Below are positions 1-6,196 of a stretch of DNA of 13,364 nt, piece after piece; the stretch's first letter is position 1; the number at the start of each line of letters is the position of its first letter. The stretch spans positions 1,587,561 to 1,600,924 of the forward strand of contig CP070660.1 of the NCBI GenBank assembly GCA_020355145.1, in the 5' to 3' direction. Below the pieces are notes generated by a model. It worked only from the letters and a program-made list of their open reading frames with translations, made no database searches and was not told the origin of the DNA. The position numbers and the translations under genes are program-made. Source of the stretch: Deltaproteobacteria bacterium. GTDB lineage: Bacteria > Desulfobacterota > DSM-4660 > Desulfatiglandales > B25-G16.

Positions 1-796
1 AGGAATACTGAACCCTTGAAACGGCCGGGCTCATTCCATGCTTATACATCGAATATTTTCCCTTCGGAATGCCCAGGGTCCCTTCCATTTCTGTGACCTC
101 CATGGCACCCACATTGAGGATTGAGCCTGGAACATGAATAACGGGATTGGGATTGGAAAGATCAGCCCCAAGGATTGTGTCTCCCCTTTTGAGTTCCACA
201 GTACCATCGAATACAGGAATCCCCTTTAAGGTCTCAAAGAATCTATCTCCATCCTTGCTTGGCAGGGCATCACAAATAAGCTCGCGAATCCTGAGTATGC
301 AATCAAGCTTGCCAGGCTCCATCAGCCTCACACCATATGGCATGGAGCTCCATCCACCGATTATGACATCTACATCACAGCCCTTCTCACGCATCATATT
401 CCTGAGCATCAAGGAGCCGAAATTATCAGGGAAGATACTTACCATCTGTCCATCCTCAAGGTATGGAATCATCTTTTCAAAGAAAGGCTTATGACCAATT
501 GCTGGAAGAGAAACTATTACCAAGCCAGCCCCCCTTAGCGCCTCTGAAATCTCTGTGGTGACGACCTCCACCTTGGCAACCCCTGCCCTCCTGAACCATT
601 TGAAATTGAGCTGCTTCCCTACAAGCTCTATCTCATGGGTCCTCAGAACTTCTCCTAGACTCTCCTGCGCAAGCTCCGGTAATTCGTACAGCCTCACCTT
701 ATATCCCGTAAGGGTAAGCTCCGCAGCGAAGGTCTGGGCACAGGCACCGCCACCAAGAACCGCCACCGGTCTTTCCAGTATTCTACTCTTATCCAT
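1..796 (-). CDS. NAD(P)-dependent octopine/nopaline-type (opine) dehydrogenase family protein, 3' end off the window
   Basis: About 265 residues are visible from an ATG at 796; the 3' end lies beyond the left edge. The start is supported by an excellent ribosome site (AAAGGAGGT, 801-809). The N-terminus is a Rossmann fold with VAVLGGGACA (residues 11-20, GGG at 15-17). Further on, NPNPVIHVPG (215-224) matches the segment of octopine/nopaline dehydrogenases that carries the catalytic histidine, here His221. Characterised family members reductively condense an amino acid with a 2-oxo acid, or oxidise the product, using NAD(P)H in the cytoplasm; other members have unrelated or unknown substrates. 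It shares its strand with the acyl-CoA mutase genes, 167 bp upstream, and the region is rich in amino acid and 2-oxo acid enzymes. A role in that metabolism is inference. A ketopantoate-reductase-like or other small reductase is a less likely alternative. The family call is firm; the substrate is unknown. Confidence 0.82.
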   Translation of the reverse strand, partial: MDKSRILERPVAVLGGGACAQTFAAELTLTGYKVRLYELPELAQESLGEVLRTHEIELVGKQLNFKWFRRAGVAKVEVVTTEISEALRGAGLVIVSLPAIGHKPFFEKMIPYLEDGQMVSIFPDNFGSLMLRNMMREKGCDVDVIIGGWSSMPYGVRLMEPGKLDCILRIRELICDALPSKDGDRFFETLKGIPVFDGTVELKRGDTILGADLSNPNPVIHVPGSILNVGAMEVTEMEGTLGIPKGKYSMYKHGMSPAVSRVQYS

Positions 797-800
797 ATTT

Positions 801-809
801 ACCTCCTTT
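801..809 (-). promoter_or_regulatory. Strong ribosome binding site of the opine-type dehydrogenase
   Basis: The minus strand reads AAAGGAGGT here, a near-perfect Shine-Dalgarno sequence ending four bases before the ATG at 796. It fixes the start of the dehydrogenase. The rest of the 797-963 spacer shows no gene and no promoter that I would defend. Confidence 0.75.
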
Positions 810-963
810 CCTTTTCTCCCTGCTTTTTAGTTTTGAATATATGAAGACTGCGCTTCTAAAATCCAAACAAATTTACTGGTGGATTCCTTAATCTTCCTCG
901 ACGTAGCTATAGACTCATCCTTGATTATGGAATATAATGACTTATTGTAACCAACTGGCCTGT

Positions 964-1380
964 TTACGAGCTAACTCCCCTTGGGTTTACGTTTTCTTTA
1001 ACCCATTTGACAATATCATCCAGTGTGGATCCAGGCGTGAAAATTTCCTTAATCCCCGCCTTCTTAAGCTTTGGGATATCCTCATCGCGGATTATCCCTC
1101 CTCCACAGATGACAATATCATCCACTCCATTTTGCTTCAAGAGCTCCGCAACCCTGGGGAAAAGATACATATGGGCCCCTGCCAAGCTCGAAAGCCCGAT
1201 CATATCCACATCCTCCTGGATGGCAGCCTGCACTATTTCTTCAGGGGTTTGATGAACACCAGAGTAGACAACCTCAAAACCGGCATCCGCGTAAGCCCTG
1301 GCAATAATCCTGGCACCCCTATCATGACCATCCAGGCCTGGTTTTGCTACTAGAACCCTGATCTTCCTTTTCCGATCCAT
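964..1380 (-). CDS. Acyl-CoA mutase small subunit, B12 (cobalamin)-binding domain
   Basis: This 138-residue protein is a stand-alone B12-binding domain, the normal size for the small subunit of split mutases (isobutyryl-CoA mutase IcmB, archaeal-type methylmalonyl-CoA mutase, 2-hydroxyisobutyryl-CoA mutase). The signature DxHxxG is present as Asp17-Gly-His19-Asp-Arg-Gly22; His19 would be the lower axial ligand of cobalt in base-off/His-on binding. The other two B12 motifs follow: SSL at 64-66 and GGG at 93-95. It has no catalytic barrel and must work with the large subunit encoded just upstream on the same strand (1567-3243). The ATG at 1380 has an AGGAG-like site about ten bases upstream. 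Annotation pipelines would probably name it methylmalonyl-CoA mutase C-terminal domain, but the substrate is set by the large subunit, which points elsewhere. Confidence 0.93.
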   Translation of the reverse strand: MDRKRKIRVLVAKPGLDGHDRGARIIARAYADAGFEVVYSGVHQTPEEIVQAAIQEDVDMIGLSSLAGAHMYLFPRVAELLKQNGVDDIVICGGGIIRDEDIPKLKKAGIKEIFTPGSTLDDIVKWVKENVNPRGVSS

Positions 1381-1445
1381 AATCTATTCTAGCTCCTCAC
1401 AAGAATTTGTGGGCGAATTTGGAGCAATGATGCAGTGACATAATA

Positions 1446-1506
1446 GGATAAGGTCTTCTCTTCGGTTCCGAGGCTCCCGGCAGTCACTGCCGAAAAGACC
1501 TTATCC
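1446..1506. repeat. Long inverted repeat (stem-loop) between the two mutase genes
   Basis: The arms GGATAAGGTCTT (1446-1457) and AAGACCTTATCC (1495-1506) are perfect 12-bp complements. After a 3-base bulge on the left the pairing continues with TTCGG (1461-1465) and CCGAA (1490-1494). A second small hairpin, CGGCAG-TCA-CTGCCG (1478-1492), lies inside and competes with the inner stem. There is no clear T-run on either strand, so a simple intrinsic terminator is not well supported. It could be a processing or stability element that sets the ratio of large to small subunit, or a small dispersed palindromic repeat. The surrounding 1381-1566 spacer holds nothing else I can name. Confidence 0.7.
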
Positions 1507-1566
1507 CTTCTGAAAAACTGCTCTTCCACTCACACCTGATTGCCGATCCCTAAACGCCTACATCTT

Positions 1567-3243
1567 TTAATAAACACCGGGGTCTCGATAGACTCCCAAG
1601 ACACCCCTGAAGACATCACATATCTCCTGCAGCGTGGCATATTCTCTGACCGCATCTATAATATAATACATCAGATTATCATCCCTCTGCGCTGCCTCGC
1701 CTAATTTCTCCAATGCAGCCTTTACCCTTTTATTATCCCTCCTATTCTTGACCTGATTCGTCCATTGTATCTGTTTTTCTTGTAACTCCGCCTGTATCTC
1801 AAGGGTCTCTACAGGGAGCTCTTCCTCAGTGATATACTTGTTCACCCCAACTACGGTCTTTTCTCCCCCCTCCATCTGTTTCTGATACCTATAGGCACTA
1901 TCTGCTATCTCCTTCTGGGGGTAGTTTTTCTCTATGGCCGCTACCATTCCCCCCATGCCATCAATCTTCCCAATATATTCAAAGGCCTCCTCCTCCATAT
2001 CCTTTGTGAGGCGCTCAACAAGAAAGGACCCACCCAGGGGGTCGATTGTGTTTGCTACCCCTGACTCCTCAGCAATTATCTGTTGGGTGCGAAGGGCAGT
2101 GCTAGCCGCCTGTTCTGTAGGTAATGCAAGAACCTCGTCCAGGGCGTTGGTATGCAATGATTGTGTTCCGCCAAGTACAGCGGCCATGGCCTCAAGGGCA
2201 GTTCTAACGATATTATTATAGGGCTGCTGAGCGGTAAGAGAACAGCCAGCAGTTTGCGTATGAAACCTGAGCCACATTGAGCGCTGATCTTTTGCCTTGA
2301 ATCTCTCTCTCATTATCCTCGCCCACATCCTCCTGGCTGCCCTGAATTTTGCAATCTCCTCAAAAAAATCCAGATGTGAGTTAAAGAAGAAGGAGAGCCT
2401 TGGGGCAAAGGAGTCAATATCGAGACCCCTTTCCAGGGCAGCCTCCACATAGGCTATGCCGTCGGCCAATGTGAAGGCGAGTTCCTGAACGGCCGTGGAA
2501 CCAGCTTCCCTTATGTGATAACCACTTATGCTAATGGGGTTCCATCTGGGAACCTCCTTGGTGGCAAATTCAATGGTATCGATTATAAGCCTCATGGATG
2601 GCCGTGGGGGGCACATGAATGTCTTTTGCGCAATGAACTCCTTGAGCATATCATTTTGTATGGTACCACCTATAGCAGATCTGCTTATCCCTCTTTTCTC
2701 TGCCATGGCGATATACATTGCCCAGAGGACAGGGGCTGGTGGGTTAATAGTCATGGAGGTGGTGATCCTATCAATAGGAAGGCCGTCAAACAATATTTCG
2801 ATATCCTTCAAGGTGTCGATGGCAACACCGCATCTGCCGCATTCTCCCCTTGATCTTGGGGAATCAGTATCATATCCCATAAGGGTAGGCATATCGAATG
2901 CTGTAGAGAGACCCGTCTGACCTTGATTTACCAGGAGGTGAAACCTCTTATTGGTATCCCTGGCCGATCCCAGACCTGCAAACATCCTCATAGTCCATAG
3001 TTTTCCCCTGTACATAGAGGGTTGGATTCCACGGGTAAAAGGGTATTGACCGGGAAAGCCTATATCTTTTGAGTAATCCAGATCTTTTGTGTCCAATGGC
3101 GTATAGAGATTCTGGACAGGTCGGTCTGAAACAGTAGAAAACCTCTTTAATCTTTCAGGGGTTTTTGAGACGGACTCTTTAAAGACCTGTTGCCATTTTT
3201 TATCATCGGCCTCTATTGCTTCTAAGTCTTTTTTGTTAAACAT
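1567..3243 (-). CDS. B12-dependent acyl-CoA mutase large (catalytic) subunit, isobutyryl-CoA-mutase-like active site
   Basis: This is a methylmalonyl-CoA mutase family catalytic chain without a B12 domain (about 558 residues from the ATG at 3243), the size of split-type large subunits. It performs radical carbon-skeleton rearrangement of acyl-CoA esters with adenosylcobalamin. Recognisable segments are FPGQYPFTRG (64-73), SMYRGKLWTMRMFAG (77-91), GGTIQNDMLKEF (193-204), SISGYHIREAG (239-249, His244), LRFHTQTAG and SLHTNALDE. Counted from the in-frame GTG at 3246, numbering coincides with the classic Propionibacterium enzyme: position 89 is Phe instead of Tyr and position 207 is Gln instead of Arg. 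Those two residues contact the substrate acyl group, and the Phe/Gln pair is typical of isobutyryl-CoA mutase. I prefer the ATG at 3243, because AGGGAGA (3251-3257) is then well spaced; the GTG at 3246 is the alternative. Other mutases of this group, such as alkylmalonyl-type enzymes of alkane degraders, cannot be excluded. Confidence 0.93.
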   Translation of the reverse strand: MFNKKDLEAIEADDKKWQQVFKESVSKTPERLKRFSTVSDRPVQNLYTPLDTKDLDYSKDIGFPGQYPFTRGIQPSMYRGKLWTMRMFAGLGSARDTNKRFHLLVNQGQTGLSTAFDMPTLMGYDTDSPRSRGECGRCGVAIDTLKDIEILFDGLPIDRITTSMTINPPAPVLWAMYIAMAEKRGISRSAIGGTIQNDMLKEFIAQKTFMCPPRPSMRLIIDTIEFATKEVPRWNPISISGYHIREAGSTAVQELAFTLADGIAYVEAALERGLDIDSFAPRLSFFFNSHLDFFEEIAKFRAARRMWARIMRERFKAKDQRSMWLRFHTQTAGCSLTAQQPYNNIVRTALEAMAAVLGGTQSLHTNALDEVLALPTEQAASTALRTQQIIAEESGVANTIDPLGGSFLVERLTKDMEEEAFEYIGKIDGMGGMVAAIEKNYPQKEIADSAYRYQKQMEGGEKTVVGVNKYITEEELPVETLEIQAELQEKQIQWTNQVKNRRDNKRVKAALEKLGEAAQRDDNLMYYIIDAVREYATLQEICDVFRGVLGVYRDPGVY

Positions 3244-3250
3244 CACAGGG

Positions 3251-3257
3251 TCTCCCT
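3251..3257 (-). promoter_or_regulatory. Ribosome binding site deciding the mutase start
   Basis: The minus strand carries AGGGAGA here, seven bases before the ATG at 3243 but only four before the in-frame GTG at 3246. The spacing favours the ATG. Confidence 0.5.
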
Positions 3258-3281
3258 ATAGTTTCCCCAAGATTGCTCTGG

Positions 3282-3534
3282 CTAGTGCTTCGATTCGCAA
3301 ATACAGTGACGCATTTTAGCGAGTTAGCTCGCAGCAATTGTCTTCGACCCTGAGCTCCATTCGGCCCGAGCGTTCGGCCGAGCAGTTCGGCCTTGAGCTC
3401 ACTGCCGAAAGGCTCACGTCGAGGGCTCATGGCCGAGGGCAGACCGAAGGGAGGACTTCGAGTGAGCCTCAGTCGAACTCCTCAGCCGAAGTCTAAATAA
3501 GTTCGTAGTCGAACTTATGAATCGAAGGACTTAG
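3282..3534 (+). mobile_element. MITE-like non-coding element, copy 1
   Basis: This stretch is repeated in the same orientation at 5174-5436. The left end (AGTGCTTCGATTC, 3284-3296) and right end (GAATCGAAGGACTTAG, 3519-3534) are inverted copies. The intact left end seen in copy 2 matches the complement of this right end at 15 of 16 bases; copy 1 has lost one A of that end. Just inside the right end is a perfect 9-bp hairpin, ATAAGTTCG (3497-3505) and CGAACTTAT (3510-3518). The interior is GC-rich, with repeated CGGCC/CGAG words, and has no convincing gene. Bases 3355-3442 are identical to 5294-5381. Small size, terminal inverted repeats and no coding capacity fit a miniature inverted-repeat element moved by a transposase encoded elsewhere. 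It lies 5' of the mutase large subunit and may carry that gene's promoter, though I could not identify one. Confidence 0.72.
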
Positions 3535-3636
3535 GGATTATTCTTGAAAATTAAGAGCCTCGTCCCGTAAGGAGCTACCTTCGAGTTTCAGTTTTATAAT
3601 CTTAACACTCAGGAAATTTAGGTCAATATCTTTTGC

Positions 3637-3665
3637 TTGATATTTTAGCGAGACTGAAATAAAAT
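3637..3665 (+). promoter_or_regulatory. Sigma70-like promoter for the amino acid dehydrogenase
   Basis: TTGATA (3637-3642) and TAAAAT (3660-3665) are separated by 17 bases, and each differs from consensus at one position. The surroundings are very AT-rich. Transcription would start near 3672, giving an untranslated leader of about 100 bases before the ATG at 3770. The promoter lies outside the MITE-like copy, so the gene between the two copies has its own promoter. Confidence 0.6.
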
Positions 3666-3769
3666 TTAATAAAAATGAAAATTTCCCTCTCGCTACTGCG
3701 GGCAGCCTTGAACAAATTCGCCTATGCAATCAAGAGGATGTGGTCCGATACGAGGGGGGTGGATAACGA

Positions 3770-5170
3770 ATGGTATTAATTAAAGACGATCTGACGCTTG
3801 AAGAACTTCAAACGGTTATGAGTTTATTGAAGGAGGGTGACAGCACCTATGAAGGTGTTGTTGAGGCAGTCCATACACTTCTGGAGAGACCTGAAAATGT
3901 CTTCTATAGAGACATTGGACACGGTAGGGTGATGTGGGTAGCGAGAAACAATACAATTATATGCCCACGGACTCCTGAACCAACTGCGTGGTATCTCGGT
4001 GGGTGCCGGTGGAAAGAGTATAACAGCGAAAGAGGAGCAGAAATTGATGTGAGAAACCTTGCCAGAGGCATGAGTTACAAATGGGCAATTCTTAACTTAA
4101 TGTTTTCAATGATGGCACTGGAAGGAAGAGCAAAAATCGAAGAGGTTAGCGCATCTAGGATGGGTGGAGGAAAATCTGTTATCTTTGAACCAAATTACAA
4201 TACAGAGAATTTCTCTAGGGCGAATCAACCATTGTCTGACCTGGAAAAGGCAGTATTAAAAGATAAAGTCGTGCCTGTTCTTCATGGACTTGTTCAATAT
4301 ATATTTGCGCCAGATATGGGCACACATTGTGGCCATGTCGCTTTTGTAGAAAAATATGCTCCCCATAATGTTGCATGTTTATCCTTAGAGAGAGGTGGTT
4401 CCGGGGATCCCTCCCTAATTACTGCGAGAGGAGTTTATGAGTCTATGTTAGAGTCCGTTGTGTATCAGCTAGACAGAGACGGCCTTAATAACTTAACTGT
4501 TGTTGTGCAAGGCCTTGGTAAGGTCGGCTCATTCTTAATAGAGTATATTATTCAAGATTATCCTATAGCTAACCTTATAATCACGGATATAGACAGAGTT
4601 AAGGTAGCAGAAAAGATTAGAGTGTTAAAGGCGAGAGGTATTAATGTTAGACGAGCTGAACCCAATGAGATTTATGATCAAAGATTTGATATATTCAGTC
4701 CAAATGCCACGGGTCAGACTATCAACCCCTCAACTGTCAGAAGGATGGTTAAGGCAAACCGAGATAAGAAACTAATAATCGTTGGTGGTGCAAACAACCA
4801 AATAGACGACAGGCAAGCGGGAAGGAGAGAAGAAGTAGAAGGATTACTGAAGAAGTCTAACATACTATATGCGCCTGACTTTGTGGTAAATCTCGGAGGA
4901 ATACTTAATCTGATTTATGAGTTCCAACCTTTGAAGGACGCGTTCGGAGGAGGATATAACCAGGAGAGGCCATTGGGGGTTATCAGTGGTGTGAGAGCGA
5001 TATTAAAGGAGATATGCGAACGCAGTAACAGGTTGGGCTTGTCTCCACAGAGTGTTGCAGACCGACTGGCTGAAGAACAAATTGCAAGATGGGCGTTATT
5101 TAATGGATTTGGTCCTGATGAGTTGATAGCAAGAGGTTATTTAGTTGATTTATTGCCAAAGAACTCGTGA
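3770..5170 (+). CDS. Leucine/valine/phenylalanine-type amino acid dehydrogenase (Glu/Leu/Phe/Val family), enlarged
   Basis: The family catalyses NAD(P)-dependent oxidative deamination of an amino acid to its 2-oxo acid in the cytoplasm. Leucine-dehydrogenase landmarks occur in order: LGGCRW (76-81), LARGMSYK (97-104, catalytic-type Lys104), GGGKSVI (132-138, Lys135), APDMGT (180-185, Asp182), GGSGDPSLITARGVYESM (209-226), a Rossmann motif VVVQGLGKVG (244-253), GGANNQ (339-344) and ILYAPDFVVNLGGILN (365-380). Leu77 replaces the lysine with which glutamate dehydrogenases bind the glutamate side chain, so a nonpolar amino acid is likely. At 466 residues it is about 100 longer than a typical leucine dehydrogenase: the N-terminus is longer, and roughly 19 extra residues sit between the two active-site lysines (31 apart here, 12 in leucine dehydrogenase). 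The start has a G-rich ribosome site (GAGGGGGG, 3752-3759). Codons look more A/T-rich than in neighbouring genes, and the gene lies between two direct repeats, which hints at acquisition. Confidence 0.88.
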   Translation: MVLIKDDLTLEELQTVMSLLKEGDSTYEGVVEAVHTLLERPENVFYRDIGHGRVMWVARNNTIICPRTPEPTAWYLGGCRWKEYNSERGAEIDVRNLARGMSYKWAILNLMFSMMALEGRAKIEEVSASRMGGGKSVIFEPNYNTENFSRANQPLSDLEKAVLKDKVVPVLHGLVQYIFAPDMGTHCGHVAFVEKYAPHNVACLSLERGGSGDPSLITARGVYESMLESVVYQLDRDGLNNLTVVVQGLGKVGSFLIEYIIQDYPIANLIITDIDRVKVAEKIRVLKARGINVRRAEPNEIYDQRFDIFSPNATGQTINPSTVRRMVKANRDKKLIIVGGANNQIDDRQAGRREEVEGLLKKSNILYAPDFVVNLGGILNLIYEFQPLKDAFGGGYNQERPLGVISGVRAILKEICERSNRLGLSPQSVADRLAEEQIARWALFNGFGPDELIARGYLVDLLPKNS

Positions 5171-5173
5171 ACC

Positions 5174-5436
5174 CTAAGTGCTTCGATTCGCAAATACAGT
5201 GACGTATTTTAACGAGTTAGGACGGAGCAATTGTCTTCGACCTTGAGCTCCATTCGGCCCGAGCTCATGGCCGAGGGCAGACCGAATGGCTCACTCCATT
5301 CGGCCCGAGCGTTCGGCCGAGCAGTTCGGCCTTGAGCTCACTGCCGAAAGGCTCACGTCGAGGGCTCATGGCCGAGGGCAGCACTAAGTCCTGAGTAAAT
5401 AAGTTCATAATCGAACTTATGAATCGAAGGACTAAG
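5174..5436 (+). mobile_element. MITE-like non-coding element, copy 2
   Basis: It begins three bases after the dehydrogenase stop codon with CTAAGTGCTTCGATTC (5174-5189) and ends with GAATCGAAGGACTAAG (5421-5436); the two are inverted copies at 14 of 16 bases. The subterminal hairpin is conserved as ATAAGTTC (5399-5406) and GAACTTAT (5413-5420). It matches copy 1 closely at both ends and exactly over the 88-bp core 5294-5381. It differs by an internal tandem-like duplication: CTCCATTCGGCCCGAG occurs at 5248-5263 and 5294-5309. It also lacks the roughly 50-bp segment that follows the core in copy 1. A dyad, CCATTCGG to CCGAATGG, brackets the duplicated unit. The rest of the 5171-5558 gap, after this element, shows only a short AT-rich leader before the regulator, with no promoter I would defend. 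Confidence 0.72.
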
Positions 5437-5548
5437 CATTAAAAGAAGATACAAAAACCCTGAAAAAGGATCTACATCAAGAGTTATAGGCGTCCTGAAG
5501 AACGTTTAAGTGATTTAGAGGTTCAAGAGACAACACCAGCCAATTGCA

Positions 5549-5554
5549 GAGGGA
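5549..5554 (+). promoter_or_regulatory. Ribosome binding site deciding the regulator start
   Basis: AGAGGG ends five bases before the ATG at 5559. The alternative in-frame TTG at 5544 lies upstream of this site, with no comparable ribosome site of its own, so the ATG is preferred. Confidence 0.5.
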
Positions 5555-5558
5555 TACA

Positions 5559-6161
5559 ATGGTTAAAACAAATCAGAAGGATCGCAACTACTCATTAACA
5601 ATCGGAAGAAGGATTCGAGGATTACGAAAAAACAGGGCATTGACTATAAAAGAACTGGCATCGAGCGTAGGACTATCAGTGGGATTAATCTCTCAAATAG
5701 AAAATGAGCAGGTTACCCCAGCTATCTCAACATTGATGAAGATCTCAAATTCCTTGGGTGTTGACATCACCTATTTTTTCCAGACTGAGGAAAGAAGAGA
5801 ACTATTCACGGTTGTTAGCGAGAAAGAGCGATTTACCTCATCCCGGCGTGACGTTGGAGGAAAACTTGATCTGGGATATACGTATGAATCCCTGGCCTTT
5901 AAGCAGGCCAAAAAGCATATGGAGCCTTTCATTGTCACCTTCGACTTGAAGGAAAAAGAAGATATGGTATTTTTTGGCCATGAAGGGGAGGAATTTGTCT
6001 ACATAATGGAAGGAAAGGCGGAATTTTGTATCGATGATAAAAGTACCGTGCTTGAAGAAAATGATAGCCTCTATTTCGACTCCAGCAAACTGCATGGTTA
6101 CAGGGCCATGGGGAGCCATCCTTGCAGGGCCCTAGTAGTCGTTTATAACAAGACGCCTTAG
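5559..6161 (+). CDS. XRE-family transcriptional regulator with C-terminal cupin sensor domain
   Basis: This 200-residue protein has two domains. Residues about 13-68 form an XRE/Cro-type helix-turn-helix: IGRRIRGLRKNRALTIKEL, then the recognition region SVGLSVGLISQIENEQVTPAISTLMKI. Residues about 115-196 form a double-stranded beta-helix cupin, with GHEGEEFVYIMEGKAEF (140-156) and DSLYFDSSKLHGYR (169-182). His141, Glu143-145 and His179 are candidate metal or ligand contacts. Regulators of this build usually sense a small metabolite through the cupin and control an adjacent catabolic operon. The stop is 35 bp before the oxidoreductase gamma gene on the same strand, so it is probably the first gene of that operon or its local repressor. 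The ligand is unknown; a 2-oxo acid or amino acid is a guess from context. The start is the ATG at 5559 rather than the TTG at 5544. Confidence 0.9.
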   Translation: MVKTNQKDRNYSLTIGRRIRGLRKNRALTIKELASSVGLSVGLISQIENEQVTPAISTLMKISNSLGVDITYFFQTEERRELFTVVSEKERFTSSRRDVGGKLDLGYTYESLAFKQAKKHMEPFIVTFDLKEKEDMVFFGHEGEEFVYIMEGKAEFCIDDKSTVLEENDSLYFDSSKLHGYRAMGSHPCRALVVVYNKTP

Positions 6162-6196
6162 GCTATCATCTAGAAGAAATAACAGCCCTTTTTCCA

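Noticed and set aside
937..1353. Plus-strand open frame of 138 codons opposite the B12-binding subunit
   Set aside because: It is the antisense shadow of a strongly supported gene, and its translation shows no family-like pattern.
3236..3430. Minus-strand open frame of 64 codons inside MITE-like copy 1
   Set aside because: It arises from the GC-rich repeat interior, is not preserved in copy 2 and overlaps the mutase start.
3538..3729. Minus-strand open frame of 63 codons in the spacer before the amino acid dehydrogenase
   Set aside because: The translation is low-complexity and lysine/leucine-rich from AT-rich DNA, overlaps the plus-strand promoter and has no recognisable motif.
3770..5170. 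Glutamate dehydrogenase as the specific call
   Set aside because: The residue before the GG of LGGCRW is leucine, not the lysine that binds the glutamate side chain, and the GSGDPS and APDFVVNLGG segments match leucine-type enzymes better.
3282..5436. Repeats considered as a CRISPR array or phage attachment sites
   Set aside because: There are only two copies of about 250 bp, 1.6 kb apart, with no short spacer-repeat pattern, integrase or tRNA. Terminal inverted repeats fit a MITE-like element better.
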